The translations under genes were made by a program, and so were the position numbers. The notes beneath the pieces were generated by a model that was not told the origin of the DNA, ran no database searches, and saw only the letters and a program-made list of their open reading frames with translations. Shown here in pieces: positions 17,338 to 27,529 of a stretch of 64,000 nt of DNA (positions are counted from its first letter, which is position 1; the number at the start of each line of letters is the position of its first letter). Origin of the DNA: Bradyrhizobium sp. 4 (GTDB taxonomy: Bacteria > Pseudomonadota > Alphaproteobacteria > Rhizobiales > Xanthobacteraceae); NCBI RefSeq assembly GCF_023100905.1, contig NZ_CP064686.1, positions 930,001-994,000 on the forward strand, read 5' to 3'.

Positions 17338-17555
17338 AGGTCATGATTCGCCGTTCGCCCGAGACGGGGCTTTCGATTTATGTGCCCAAGAAGGATCTTG
17401 AGGAGTCGATTGTCGAATGTGAGCACGAGACGCTGTGGGGTGGTTGGATTAGAATCGCGAACGGGTGGGTGCTCGACCTACCCGCGATGGCGAGTGACAC
17501 CATCCTTCCAATTACGATCAATGCCAGGAAGCGCGGCGGCGAAGCAACCGAATGA
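17334..17555 (+). CDS. nifT: NifT/FixU protein
   Basis: 73 residues, MKVMIRRSPETGLSIYVPKK then DLEESIVECE and LWGGWIRIANGW, the characteristic NifT sequence. Function unknown but strictly associated with nif operons. ATG overlaps the nifS stop, indicating translational coupling. It is the last gene of the iscA-nifU-nifS-nifT operon. Confidence 0.92.
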   Translation: MKVMIRRSPETGLSIYVPKKDLEESIVECEHETLWGGWIRIANGWVLDLPAMASDTILPITINARKRGGEATE

Positions 17556-18028
17556 TGAATGCTGCGACTCCACAGAACCTCGCCAAACCAGCGGATGCGG
17601 AAGCTGTTCTTGGCGCAGCGGTCCGGCCTTTGCGAGGAAGGCCATCAATCCCTGGCTTTGGCTTGGCGTGGTCGAAGGTTCCAGCCGAACCTGCCGATGA
17701 CTCCGGAAGCGGTCGAACCGTCCTTGGGACCCAAGATGGCGCCGACGCATGGTGTCAAACGCAATACTCGGCCTAGGCCTGCACTGTTGGGCCAGCGAGA
17801 TGGCGTTGCCGGCGAGGCCTCGCGACGGCCCATTGTGCTGACATCGCCAGCCCGGTCGTTACATTCCGCACATCTTCACAGCGTCAGGCCAATCGCTGCA
17901 ACTCCGCAAGATACAGTTTCGAGAGGATTGGATCTCGCACCGGGCCAAGTCGTAGCTTGCAATCGTGATGCAACGTTCGCGATGCAAATCCTTGAATCAG
18001 TCGAATTGCGCGAAGACTAAGGTTGTAA
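17556..18028. other. Intergenic region, no gene supported
   Basis: Open frames exist on both strands because of high GC, but none has a family signature or good ribosome site. No sigma54 element with correct spacing was found before the peptidase gene. Confidence 0.5.
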
Positions 18029-20146
18029 ATGACGCATCGTCATACAATGAGCGTCGACGACTCGCGAACTGGAAGGCCAACGCCCTCCGCTCCTGACGAT
18101 GATCCCTATCTGTGGTTGGAACAAATAGAAGGCGCGCGGGCGCTGAACTTCGTCGAACGGCAGAATAGCAGAACCCTGGAGGTGTTTGGCGGACCCGCAG
18201 CCGAACGAGACAGAGATGCGCTGACAGCGATTTACGACCGACCTGACAATATCCCCTATGTCAGCCGGCGCGGCGAGTATCTCTACAATCTCTGGAGGGA
18301 CGCCAATAATCCACGCGGCCTCTGGCGGCGAACCACTCTGGAAGAGTATCGCAGGCTGAAGCCATCATGGGACATCCTGCTCGACCTCGATCAACTTGCG
18401 GTCAGCGAAGGCAAAGACTGGCTTCTGAACGCCACGGCCGCACCGCCTGGAGATCACTCGCGATGGATCTTGAGTCTATCGCGCGGCGGAAGCGATGCCG
18501 TCACCTTGCGTGAATTCGACTCAGACACGAAGCTCTTCATCCACGATGGCTTTGTCTTGCCGGAAGCCAAAGGCAGCGGCGTATGGCTCGATTTTGATAC
18601 GCTGGTGTTGTTAAGCTCTCATGGTGACGGCATGGCCGCGACCACCGGCTATGCGCGCACGGTGAGGCTGTGGCGGCGTGGTACGCATGTTGACAACGCG
18701 GCAGTGATCTTTGAGACCAAGGCCGCTCATGTGTCAGTCGGTTGCAGTGTTGACGACACTGTCGTGCCGCCCAGGATCTGGTTCCTCGATGCGACAGACG
18801 TCTCCAATTGCGTGGTCTGGCTGGGCGATGAAACGGGAGCCAAGACGAGGCTCGATTTGCCAAGTAACATCTGGATGCGGTCGCATCGCAACTGGCTTGC
18901 CCTGAAGCCGCGCGAATCCTGGTCTGTGGCAGGGCACACCTATGCCGCGGATACGGTGCTCGTCATCGCGCTGCCGGCATTCCTGGCGGGCAGCCGCCAG
19001 TTCGAGATTCTCTTCGAGCCGGGCCCGCGCCGCGCGCTGCAGAGCTTCTTTTGGAGTGCGGGCAAGCTTGCGCTTTGTATTCTCGACGAACTCCGCCCAG
19101 TGTTCGAGATCTGCACGCCATCCGATCATCGCTGGAACCGCGAGCAATTGGGCGGGCTTCCTGATCTTGGCGTCGTTGACATCTGGTCTCTCGATCGCAA
19201 TCCGTCCGAGAGCAATGGCGACTTGCTGGCTCACGTCGAGGATCCGCTCACCCCGCCGTCTCTCATCCTGCTGGAGCGGGGCGTGGGCAGTCCCGGCGTG
19301 CTGAAGCAGGCGCCGAAGACGTTTGCCGCGGAGCACTGCGTGGTCACGCGGCACGAGGCCGTCTCGATCGACGGTGAGCGAATTCCCTACCTACAGACCG
19401 GCCCGGTCAGACAGACCGGCAACGCGCCGGTCCATCTGAGCGGATATGGCGGGTTTGGAATGTCCGTGAAACCGTATTACAATTCCGCGCTCGGTAAGCT
19501 TTGGCTTGACTGCGGCGGCACCACGGTTCAGGCAAATTTGCGCGGCGGCGGTGAGTTCGGCACGCGCTGGCACGACGCCGGCCGGCTGGCCGGCAAGAGA
19601 TTGTCGCATGACGATTTCGCAGCCGTCGCCGCCGATCTCGTTAAGCGCGGCGTGACACAGGCCAAGCGGATCGGGGCCGAGAGTGGATCGAACGGCGGCA
19701 TCCTCATTACCAACATGCTAACGCGATATCCTGGGCTCTTTGGCGCACTGTTCTGCACCGTCCCGCTGATCGACATGCGCCGCTACACCAAACTGCTCGC
19801 CGGGGCGAACTGGCTTGCCGAATATGGCGATCCCGACAACGCTGAGGAGTGGGAGTGGCTGAAGACCTATTCTGCCTATCATGCTGCAAGACCCGGGCAG
19901 TCCTATCCACCGATCCTGATGGCCACCAGGCGGCGGGACGATCGCGTCCATCCCGGACATGCGCGCAAAATGGCAGCGAAGCTGCAGGCGATGGGCTATG
20001 AGGCTTATTTATACGAGCATGCCGCCGGCGGCCACGGCTGTGGCAAGGACAACAGGGAGCACGCCGGCTTGTTGGTGCTGGGTCTGCGTTTCCTGAAGAG
20101 CAGGATCGGCTGGCTGGATACCGAGGACGTCAGCCACGTAGTGTAG
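18029..20146 (+). CDS. Prolyl oligopeptidase-family serine hydrolase (S9)
   Basis: 705 residues. N-terminal beta-propeller begins with DDPYLWLEQIEGARAL (typical S9A opening) and the alpha/beta-hydrolase domain fills the last third. The catalytic Ser is S554 in ESGSNGG, the Asp lies in RRRDDRVHPGH (about 637) and the His in AAGGHGCG (about 670). No signal peptide is apparent, so it is probably cytoplasmic. ATG 18029 or ATG 18047 may be the start. It stands alone between nifT and nifB; a role in symbiosis is not obvious. Confidence 0.85.
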   Translation: MTHRHTMSVDDSRTGRPTPSAPDDDPYLWLEQIEGARALNFVERQNSRTLEVFGGPAAERDRDALTAIYDRPDNIPYVSRRGEYLYNLWRDANNPRGLWRRTTLEEYRRLKPSWDILLDLDQLAVSEGKDWLLNATAAPPGDHSRWILSLSRGGSDAVTLREFDSDTKLFIHDGFVLPEAKGSGVWLDFDTLVLLSSHGDGMAATTGYARTVRLWRRGTHVDNAAVIFETKAAHVSVGCSVDDTVVPPRIWFLDATDVSNCVVWLGDETGAKTRLDLPSNIWMRSHRNWLALKPRESWSVAGHTYAADTVLVIALPAFLAGSRQFEILFEPGPRRALQSFFWSAGKLALCILDELRPVFEICTPSDHRWNREQLGGLPDLGVVDIWSLDRNPSESNGDLLAHVEDPLTPPSLILLERGVGSPGVLKQAPKTFAAEHCVVTRHEAVSIDGERIPYLQTGPVRQTGNAPVHLSGYGGFGMSVKPYYNSALGKLWLDCGGTTVQANLRGGGEFGTRWHDAGRLAGKRLSHDDFAAVAADLVKRGVTQAKRIGAESGSNGGILITNMLTRYPGLFGALFCTVPLIDMRRYTKLLAGANWLAEYGDPDNAEEWEWLKTYSAYHAARPGQSYPPILMATRRRDDRVHPGHARKMAAKLQAMGYEAYLYEHAAGGHGCGKDNREHAGLLVLGLRFLKSRIGWLDTEDVSHVV

Positions 20147-20594
20147 TTGTTGGACGGCAGTTCGTGCGATGTCGACCGAGGCGGCTGCAGCTTTACGAAT
20201 CTGAGGTGTCCACACCCGCACCACCTATTCGAGATGCCTACCAACGTTTGGACGCACGGTCCAATTCGTGGCCGTCGGGACCCTGGGCACCAGGCGTTTC
20301 TCTTCACCTGCCCGACAATGCGTCCGGAGTGTCAGGAAGGGGCCCGCGTGATCTTCACGACATAGGTCGGTAACGGGTTTCTTGTCTGCATCTAGGAAGC
20401 ATCGCCGGTTCAAGTTGTCCTTCAAAGCGCGTCCGGAACGTCTTTTGCGGATTGTGCTTTGCATACGCGTCACATTTCGGCGACAAGATCAACTTTCAAC
20501 GACACCAGCCGCCATGCTCTTTGCTCAAGGGCATAGATGAACCAGCGTACCGCCGTCGTAATAGCGCTGCCGGGCGCTCTTGTGATCGCAATTC
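20147..20594. other. Intergenic region upstream of nifB, no gene supported
   Basis: Several short frames without family signatures. The only recognisable signals lie further right: the NifA site at 20595 and the promoter at 20688. Confidence 0.5.
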
Positions 20595-20610
20595 TGTCAG
20601 CTTTCGAACA
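20595..20610. promoter_or_regulatory. NifA upstream activator site of nifB
   Basis: TGTCAGCTTTCGAACA, perfect TGT-N10-ACA, 78 bases before the -24/-12 element. Confidence 0.75.
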
Positions 20611-20687
20611 TGAGTTGATAAAACGGACATTCGAACGGACGGTGCCTAACTGCTTGGAGCGAAACACAAATACGTTTCTGGCAGGTA

Positions 20688-20702
20688 TGGCACGCCAGTT
20701 GC
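20688..20702 (+). promoter_or_regulatory. Sigma54 promoter of nifB
   Basis: TGGCACG-CCAG-TTGC, a perfect match to the -24/-12 consensus, about 70 bases before the nifB ATG. The same 15 bases occur as the nifH promoter at 27613. Confidence 0.88.
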
Positions 20703-20772
20703 TCTTGGCTTTTCAGAAACGACTCTGGGGATGCTTGCTGGAAGGATTCGGCTTGCGAAGAGAATTGGAAAA

Positions 20773-22329
20773 ATGAGTACTTCAGCGCAACACCAGGTAG
20801 CCTGCGGCGGCGGCGAGATCAGCGAGACCATGCAAGTCATGGCTAAGCACAACAGCTGCGGTACGGTCGGTGGGAGCGGCAAGGCCAGGTGCCGATCTCA
20901 GGCCGGCATCGGCAATGTGCCAAATGAGGTCTGGGAAAAGGTGAAGAACCATCCCTGCTACAGCGAGGAGGCGCACCATCATTATGCCCGGATGCATGTC
21001 GCCGTCGCACCCGCCTGCAATATCCAGTGCAATTACTGCAATCGTAAATACGATTGCGCAAACGAATCGCGCCCCGGCATTGTCAGCGAGAAGTTGACGC
21101 CGGAGCAGGCCGCCAAGAAGGTGCTGGCGGTCGCTTCCGCCATCCCTCAGATGAGCGTGGTCGGCGTTGCTGGCCCTGGCGACCCCCTGGCGAATCCGGA
21201 CAAGACATTCAAGACCTTCGAGCTCGTCAATAAACTCGCGCCAGATATCAAGCTGTGCCTCTCGACCAACGGTCTGGCGCTAGCTGATCATGTCGACACG
21301 ATTGCAAGACTTAAGGTCGATCACGTGACGATCACGATCAACATGATCGATCCCGATATTGGCGCAAAAATCTATCCCTGGATCTTTTACCGCCACAAGC
21401 GCTACACCGGCATTGAAGCTGCAAGCATCCTCAGCAATCGGCAGCTCCAGGGCCTGGAGATGCTCACCGCGCGCGGCATCCTGTGCAAAGTCAACTCGGT
21501 GATGATTCCCGGGATTAACGATCAGCATCTGGTTGAGGTTAACAAGGCCGTGAAGTCGCGCGGCGCCTTCCTGCACAACGTGATGCCGCTGATTTCGTCA
21601 CCCGAGCACGGCACCGTGTTCGGTCTCAGCGGGCAACGCGGCCCGACCGCACAGGAAGTGACAGCATTGCAGGATAGCTGCGAAAGCGAGATGAACATGA
21701 TGCGTCACTGTCGCCAGTGCCGCGCCGACGCCGTCGGACTGCTCGGGGAGGACCGCGGCGCCGAGTTCACCATGGAAAAGATCATGGCCATGGACATCAA
21801 ATATGATGAACAGGCCCGAAAGGAGTATCAGGCCAAAGTCGAGAAGGCGCGCATTGCAAAGCTTGCGGCCAAACAGGAGCAGCTTGCTGGGCTTGCCAGC
21901 GCGTCCAGCGAAATCAAGGTGCTGGTGGCGGTTGCAACCAAGGGCTCGGGATTGATCAACCAGCACTTCGGTCATGCCAAGGAGTTCCAGATCTACGAGC
22001 TCTCAACTTCGGGCGCAAAATTCGTTGGCCATCGTCCTATTCATTCCTATTGCCAGGGCGGCGATGGCGAGGACAGCAAGCTCGAAATCGCCATCGATGC
22101 CATCAACGACTGCCATGCCGTGCTCGTGTCAAAAATCGGCGGCTGCCCGAAGGCCGAATTGATCAAGGCCGGAATCGAACCGGTCGATCAGTACGCCTGG
22201 GAGTTCATTGATGGCTCGGCGATCGCCTGGTTCAAACTCTATCTCCATAAAGTCAATGAGGGGAAGATCAAGCACATTGAGCGGGTCGATCCGGCGGCCC
22301 GCCGCAATGCGCTGATTTCCGCCGCCTGA
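20773..22329 (+). CDS. nifB: NifB, radical SAM FeMo-cofactor precursor synthase
   Basis: 518 residues. The radical SAM motif CNIQCNYC binds the SAM cluster, and the extra Cys in KYDC and the N-terminal region serve the K clusters. Residues from about 390 form the C-terminal NifX-like domain (VAVATKGSGLINQHFGHAKE). It fuses two Fe-S clusters with a carbide to form NifB-co. ATG 20773 is preferred to the upstream TTG 20731 because it follows the promoter at a normal distance and matches the family start. Next gene is frxA, 15 bases on. Confidence 0.96.
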   Translation: MSTSAQHQVACGGGEISETMQVMAKHNSCGTVGGSGKARCRSQAGIGNVPNEVWEKVKNHPCYSEEAHHHYARMHVAVAPACNIQCNYCNRKYDCANESRPGIVSEKLTPEQAAKKVLAVASAIPQMSVVGVAGPGDPLANPDKTFKTFELVNKLAPDIKLCLSTNGLALADHVDTIARLKVDHVTITINMIDPDIGAKIYPWIFYRHKRYTGIEAASILSNRQLQGLEMLTARGILCKVNSVMIPGINDQHLVEVNKAVKSRGAFLHNVMPLISSPEHGTVFGLSGQRGPTAQEVTALQDSCESEMNMMRHCRQCRADAVGLLGEDRGAEFTMEKIMAMDIKYDEQARKEYQAKVEKARIAKLAAKQEQLAGLASASSEIKVLVAVATKGSGLINQHFGHAKEFQIYELSTSGAKFVGHRPIHSYCQGGDGEDSKLEIAIDAINDCHAVLVSKIGGCPKAELIKAGIEPVDQYAWEFIDGSAIAWFKLYLHKVNEGKIKHIERVDPAARRNALISAA

Positions 22330-22344
22330 GGATGGGTTCAGACA

Positions 22345-22566
22345 ATGCCGTTCAAGATCATCGCCTCGCAATGCACGGGCTGTTCGGCGTGCGAAACGCA
22401 GTGCCCGAACTTCGCTATTTCCGAGCGAGCCGGCGTTTTCCTGATCGATCCTGAGAAATGCACCGAGTGCGCCGCCTACTTTGATGAGCCCCAATGCGTG
22501 GCAGTTTGCCCGGTTGACAATACATGCGTGCTTGATACGGCGCTGCCGCGTCACCAGGCTGCTTGA
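22345..22566 (+). CDS. frxA: 2[4Fe-4S] ferredoxin FrxA/FdxN-type
   Basis: 73 residues, MPFKIIASQCTGCSACETQC at the N terminus and CVAVCP further on, with the usual nif-ferredoxin insertion between the last cluster Cys residues. It sits directly behind nifB with the short spacing expected for co-transcription. Probably donates electrons for NifB-co synthesis or to nitrogenase. Confidence 0.9.
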   Translation: MPFKIIASQCTGCSACETQCPNFAISERAGVFLIDPEKCTECAAYFDEPQCVAVCPVDNTCVLDTALPRHQAA

Positions 22567-23675
22567 GGGCCACGATGGATGTCACTACGACACTCGTTCA
22601 GAAACTCGGGCGGATGATGCTCCGCCTTCACGAGGCGCCGGCCACAACTTTCCCCTTCTCAGACCGGGTGGACGGCTCTCCCTGGTCGCTAACCTTTTCG
22701 CCAGTTGTCGACCCATATTCTGGCAACGCGTACGTTGGCGGGAGCGCTCGAGCTATTCCTGTCGACCCGAAGGCCGCTGTCTTGGGTGTCAAGGATCAAT
22801 TTCGCCGATGGACCCACAAAGGGCTGACCCGTCTTCCACGATATCAATCCAGTCACGTGCGGCCATCATTGAACAGGCGATATTCATGCCCGAGGCCTTC
22901 TTCAGTTGGTCATCCGAGAGAGGGCGTCCTCACCGAGCCGTGTCTTGGTCGCACGGTATCGAGCCGGCTAAGCATCATCACAGGGCGACAGGGCTATCCT
23001 ATCACCTCGATGAAGGTGCAGAAATACACCTGCGCCACGGCATGGCGTTCGGACCCGATCACGTGATGCGGAAACGAATTTCCTGCCACCGGTGCGGTCG
23101 GCGCCACCAAGTTGGAATTCGGCTGCTATGAGAGCACCTCGTGCGGGTCTTCCTGTTCTCGCTCAACGCCTATTGCCGACTTGCAGGTGCGTCTCGGGCA
23201 ACCCGGCGAAGGACGGCAACTGTCGGAGGCTGCTGGGGCTTTGTCCGGCGGACGATGCTAGCGCCAAGGTGTTGTTGGGCGAGCGTATGGGCGGGACCGT
23301 GAGTGATCACGTCCACAATGCCCTCGGTTGCCGGGGTAATCAGGTCGACTCTGTCAGCTGTGCGCATCCCGCGCTGAAGCACGCGGCTCGCGGCCGGCTC
23401 AAGCACGCCCGGCTCGATGACAGACGCGCGTGCCGCGTCGATGGCTTCTTCAACATCAACGATGGGCTCACGGATAGTTGTCTCGATCGTCTCGATTTTA
23501 GGCTGCGGGCATTGACGTTGCTGCACCGGGATCCCGACAGGCTCATGCAATCCGTGACCCCAAGCGCCGCCGTGCGGGAATGGAGGGGGTCCATCGAGCA
23601 TCATGATAGGGCGGTTCGTAAGCCCGGGCGCTCGCGAGGCGCGGTACAGTTGAACCATGGAGCGGGGACGGCAGC
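22567..23675. other. 1.1 kb between frxA and nifZ, no gene recognised
   Basis: In related clusters frxA and nifZ are much closer. Candidate frames occur here: plus 22575-23066 (MDVTTTLVQKLGRMM...) and minus 23170-23658, the latter with a plausible stretch VDLITPATEGIVDVITHGPA. Neither matches a family I recognise, and each loses protein-like character after 50-100 residues. It may hold a decayed gene. No sigma54 element was seen before nifZ. Confidence 0.5.
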
Positions 23676-23996
23676 ATGAGCAACATCGCCCGTGATAGTG
23701 ACATCGTCGAGCTGACGGACGCCCCCTTCTTTGATTATGGTGACAACGTGCGGGCCAACCGCACCATCCGCAACGACGGCACCTATGTGGGCAAGGAGAT
23801 CGGTGAGGTTCTGGTCAAGAAAGGGGAGCTTGGCTATGTCGTCTCGATCGGCACGTTCCTGCAACAATTTTATATTTATGGAGTCGAATTCCTCGGCTCC
23901 GGCAATCGCGTCGGCATGAAATGCAAGGAGCTCGATCTAGTCTCGCCAAGCCACGAAGGCGAGGAGCCGTTCTTGCCAGGAGCGGCACCCCGATGA
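23676..23996 (+). CDS. nifZ: NifZ
   Basis: 106 residues. The NifZ core is visible: YGDNVRANRTIRNDGTYVGK, GYVVSIGTFLQQFYIYGVEF and GNRVGMKCKEL. NifZ assists formation of the second P-cluster of the MoFe protein. Its stop overlaps the ATG of a second NifZ-like gene by 4 bases. Confidence 0.92.
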   Translation: MSNIARDSDIVELTDAPFFDYGDNVRANRTIRNDGTYVGKEIGEVLVKKGELGYVVSIGTFLQQFYIYGVEFLGSGNRVGMKCKELDLVSPSHEGEEPFLPGAAPR

Positions 23997-24232
23997 TCGA
24001 ACCAAGATCGCCAAAATACCGGTCAGGCCAACGTGTCAAGGCGGCGATCGATCTGCTCAACGACGGTTCCTTTCCCGGCGCGTCGGCCGAAGAGTGTCTG
24101 GTCAGCGTCGGGTATATTGGTCAGATCGTCCAGGTCGGTCGCCATACGGGAGCGAATCTACCCATTTATATGGTCGACTTCGGCAAGCAGTTGGTGGTTG
24201 GCTGCCTCGAGGCAGAAATCTCTGCAGTCTAG
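23993..24232 (+). CDS. Second NifZ-domain protein
   Basis: 79 residues from ATG 23993, overlapping the nifZ stop (ATGA). It repeats the NifZ fold: KYRSGQRVKAAIDLLNDGSF followed by GYIGQIVQVGRHTGANLPIYMVDF-type sequence, parallel to the second half of NifZ. It is probably a tandem duplicate specialised for the same assembly step. Confidence 0.82.
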   Translation: MIEPRSPKYRSGQRVKAAIDLLNDGSFPGASAEECLVSVGYIGQIVQVGRHTGANLPIYMVDFGKQLVVGCLEAEISAV

Positions 24233-24243
24233 GATATCGCGCA

Positions 24244-24603
24244 ATGAACGCAGCAATCATCAGACGACATCATTCCGGATTGCCTGCGCATCCCAACGAG
24301 CTCGACCGGTGGCGGATCGTGCGCGCGCTGAAGAAGCGCGAGCACTACCGATATGTCTCGCCAAAGGTGACAGCGGTTGCTGGTGGCTATCTGGTCGAGA
24401 GCCCGTGCTGCTCAGGCAATATCAATGCGGAGGGCGGCCTCGTCGACGTCGCGCTGCTGCACCACGATCGGACTGCGGCGGCATGGCAGCTGCTCCGCAA
24501 AGATCACCGCAGGGGCCTTTGGGAGTGGCATTCAACCCATCAACGGCTTGGCCTGGCGACAGCGGTTCTGAACGCCGACCCTGAACGTTTGTTCTGGCAA
24601 TAG
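24244..24603 (+). CDS. DUF3024-like nif-cluster protein
   Basis: 119 residues. Conserved-looking blocks are HYRYVSPKVTAVAGGYLVES, SPCCSGNINAEGG and LLRKDHRRGLWEWHS, ending LNADPERLFWQ. I assign it to the DUF3024-type family from these blocks; function unknown. The Cys pair in SPCCS could bind metal or be redox-active (inference). It lies 11 bases after the second nifZ and is probably in the same transcript. Confidence 0.75.
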   Translation: MNAAIIRRHHSGLPAHPNELDRWRIVRALKKREHYRYVSPKVTAVAGGYLVESPCCSGNINAEGGLVDVALLHHDRTAAAWQLLRKDHRRGLWEWHSTHQRLGLATAVLNADPERLFWQ

Positions 24604-25631
24604 ATCGTTGAGATGGTGCTCGAAGGCGCCTTGACGGAGATCGAGTAGACGCTCGCCGCTATTCATACAGCCTCTGGGCCCTGCCTGACGCTCCGGCAGA
24701 AAGCTCCACATCTTGCCTGGATTTGTTGCGAGGCGTCCGAGATGACGCAGAATCCGTTCCGCCGGGTTGGAAGTTCGACCTGCATCTACTCGACAGTGAA
24801 GGTCACTGTTACAGATCACGAATGATCCGCAGCGCGCCGGCATTGTGCTGGCCAAGCGCTCTGGCAAATCGATCAAGCAATCGCCTGCCGGTGCCAAGCT
24901 CACACAGGACGGCTAGGCCCGCGGGTTGCTTGCCATGCCGTAGTGCCCGGCCCGGGAATATCACGATCAGGTCGCTCGCTCGTCCATCGGGTCCATAAGA
25001 CGGGGACAGGCGATGGTCTCCCAGAACTGTTCGCTGAGGACGGAATCGCCTGGGAACGTCAACGTGGCTTATTAAACCAAGGATACTGCGGTAGATGAAG
25101 TTTGGATCAGCGAGCCGTGCTCGATCTGCTGACGAGGAATAACGCTCAGGCTTTGTAAGATGTGCCTTTGTGAGTACTCGCCCTTAGGTCCACCGCCGTG
25201 CACTCGCCGTGAAGGCCGGTTGATGATGCGCGCGCAAGTGAGGCAGTGCGACTGTCCCGGCCCATCCGCTCTCTCTAGTGCATCAACGTATTGGGGCTTG
25301 GAAATATCATACTACAAACTACTGAGTGAAGTCGGCGCGTTCAAGCAGAAGCGCTTTTCGAGTTGTTGTTTCGAAGACGCATCGAGTGTCCCATCTCTAT
25401 CGCTTGCTTCCATGTTGAAGGCGCTGACGTGCACGTGGAAAATCAGGTTTGTCACGAATAAAGATCCAGATGACAGAGGACAAATTCGCGTGTAGTTCCG
25501 GTTCTTATCTCAAAGAGAAAAATCCGCTTGAATAGTTGTCGATGACCATTGATATGGTAATGGGAAGCAGTTGCGTCATCGCCAAAAACAAGACGCTACA
25601 AACAGATGTGCAAAGCGAAATCGGAGAACAC
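24604..25631. other. Intergenic region, no gene supported
   Basis: Only GC-driven frames without signatures. A frame at 25160-25495 (plus) lacks family features and a good ribosome site. Confidence 0.5.
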
Positions 25632-25805
25632 GTGGCAAAAAGCACCAAGCGCAAAGAGTATAGTAAGGATGACGTCAAGCTGCTCAAGGCGCACTCAAAG
25701 GCCCGCACCCCTGTAGCTAGGGTTTCAAAGCTTATGAAGCGATCCGAGGGCTCTTTAAGACAGAAAGCACGTACCTTGGGGATTGGCTTGGGTCACCAGC
25801 GCTGA
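25632..25805 (+). CDS. Small basic hypothetical protein
   Basis: 57 residues, MAKSTKRKEYSKDDVKLLKA then HSKARTPVARVSKLMKRSEG and SLRQKARTLGIGLGHQR. Similar short proteins are widespread in rhizobia as I recall. The Lys/Arg-rich sequence with a helix-turn-helix-like SLRQKARTLGI end suggests DNA or RNA binding (inference). GTG 25632 has GGAG 5 bases upstream; the frame is open to ATG 25542, which would add 30 residues of low-similarity sequence. Confidence 0.65.
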   Translation: MAKSTKRKEYSKDDVKLLKAHSKARTPVARVSKLMKRSEGSLRQKARTLGIGLGHQR

Positions 25806-26708
25806 AATCCGCCTCAATGTTCGGAAATTGACCGGCGTGATGATCGAGACGGCCAGGCGGCTTACGACCGCCAGGCCACCCGATCGCTTCAGGTCCCTGC
25901 GCCCAAGGGTCAGCTCGCCATGAACGAGCTGACCGATTCCTGATAGACCGGCTCACTTGGCCTAAAACTCGTCGAGTCATGGTTTTAATCAGGGGTTGAT
26001 AAGCCCGACTCGTTCGTCTCATAGTGCGGCTTACATCGGTCAATATAGATTTATCGAGCCCGGAAATACGGTCCGCGAGCGTGCCGGCGGATCATCATCC
26101 CGGCCGGTAGACGTCATTCGGCGCTGAGCTATCTCCCTCTGCCTCCATCCTTCTCGAGCCGCGACTACTGGAACCTAGTTGCCCGGAAGAGGGAGCTTGG
26201 CACGATTTTTCCGAGTCCGTGGGTGCCGGCATGTCGGCCTACAGCATTAGCGGCCTGCGGCTGACGCAGATCGCTCCGATGATGCTGCGGGCCGGCAAGG
26301 CGCAGAAAGAAGGGAATAGCCGCGGTCCGGCCTATGGCGACAACATAAAGGAACTCCGGCAGGAGATGTGCGTCCAGTAAGCGCAGAAGCGTACAAGTGT
26401 TTTGTATGTTCATGCGGAGCCGCCTCGGCATCCTCTTGTATGCGGGATTTGTTATGAGGTGAGCAAGAGCGGTGGTGAACCTTGTTCATCGTCATCATCG
26501 AGGCTGTTGATTTCGCCGCCGCGACTGCCGCGCGCGGACAGCGCGGCGGCCGCGGTAGACTCCATGGTGGCAATGAGAATTGAATTGCGTGCCGCACTCG
26601 CTAGCAGCAGGCCGCATTTGCGGTAAGATCGCCTGTATCCAGAAACGATTGAATATGACGTCCTTCGAATTCGGGAGCTGCTCCTTGCTGCACTTTCGAT
26701 ATGTTGTC
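25806..26708. other. Intergenic region with one small possible ORF
   Basis: Mostly unassigned. At 26198 there is TGGCACG-ATTT-TTCC, a -24/-12-like element with a defective -12, and 20 bases after it a 49-codon frame at 26231-26380 (MSAYSISGLRLTQIAPMMLR...). It may be the tail of a lost gene or a small peptide. No other support. Confidence 0.35.
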
Positions 26709-27263
26709 TCAGGCAATTTTAAGCGTGTCGCCGCCGATTTCGCGGTTGCAAGGGCATAGCTCTTCCGTCTGTATCGCATCCAGAACGCGTAACGTGTCCG
26801 TCGGGCTGCGGCCGACATTGAGGCTTGTCGCATAGACATGCTGGACCGTGTTCTCAGGATCGACGATGAACGTGTAGCGATGCGCGATGCCATCACGCGA
26901 TCGCACTCCAAGGCCATCGACCAGTGCGCCCTTGGTGTCCGCAAACTGCCAGATCGATAGACGGTGCAGATCCTTGTGCTCACGCCGCCAAGCGAGCTTG
27001 CAAAACTCGTTATCGGTCGAGCCACCAAGCACGATTGCATCGCGATCGGCGAAATGCTTGGACAGGCGAGCAAACTCAGCGATTTCGGTTGGGCAGACGA
27101 ATGTGAAATCCTTCGGGTAAAAGAAGATGACTTTCCATTTTCCGGGGAAACTCCTCTCAGTCAGCGTCTCGAAGGCGCTCTGCCCGTTCTCCTCTGGCAG
27201 GTGAAACCCGGGCTTCACGCCTGTGATGTCGAACGGCGGCAACTTACTTCCAATTCCAGGCAT
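26709..27263 (-). CDS. Peroxiredoxin (AhpC/TSA family)
   Basis: 184 residues from MPGIGSKLPP. The peroxidatic Cys is C57 in FTFVCPTEIAEF; C170 and C172 (ELCPCNRE) can resolve it. It reduces hydrogen peroxide and alkyl hydroperoxides and probably protects nitrogenase in bacteroids. The frame is open upstream to 27578, but that part is shadow sequence; ATG 27263 has GAGGAC just before it. It has its own sigma54 promoter at 27317-27331 and faces away from nifH, so it is likely induced together with nitrogenase. Confidence 0.9.
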   Translation of the reverse strand: MPGIGSKLPPFDITGVKPGFHLPEENGQSAFETLTERSFPGKWKVIFFYPKDFTFVCPTEIAEFARLSKHFADRDAIVLGGSTDNEFCKLAWRREHKDLHRLSIWQFADTKGALVDGLGVRSRDGIAHRYTFIVDPENTVQHVYATSLNVGRSPTDTLRVLDAIQTEELCPCNREIGGDTLKIA

Positions 27264-27316
27264 ATTGTCCTCACAGCATCGCGTCACACGGAAACAGCGT
27301 TCCGCGACTGGCAAAG

Positions 27317-27331
27317 CAAGCGATATGCCAC
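27317..27331 (-). promoter_or_regulatory. Sigma54 promoter of the peroxiredoxin gene
   Basis: On the minus strand TGGCATA-TCGC-TTGC, full -24/-12 match, about 54 bases before the start. No perfect TGT-N10-ACA was found close by; the nifH site at 27530 is about 200 bases upstream on this strand and could serve it. Confidence 0.75.
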
Positions 27332-27529
27332 CCCGCTGATGGCAAGTCCCATCATGCCGGTCGTGGAACATTCGCCTTTGATGATGGCGGTGTCCTCGGA
27401 CCCTATCTGCACCGTGTGGTCTCCTCAATTGACTGGGCCCGGCATTCCCGTTGCGCGCTCCTTCGCCCGCCTCTCGCAGGGGAATCCACGCGCCCCGCTT
27501 TGTCGGTTTTCTGTCAGAGCCCTTGCCGC

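Noticed and set aside
20537..20776. 79-codon frame with a hydrophobic start before nifB
   Set aside because: It contains the NifA site and the sigma54 promoter of nifB, so it is regulatory DNA.
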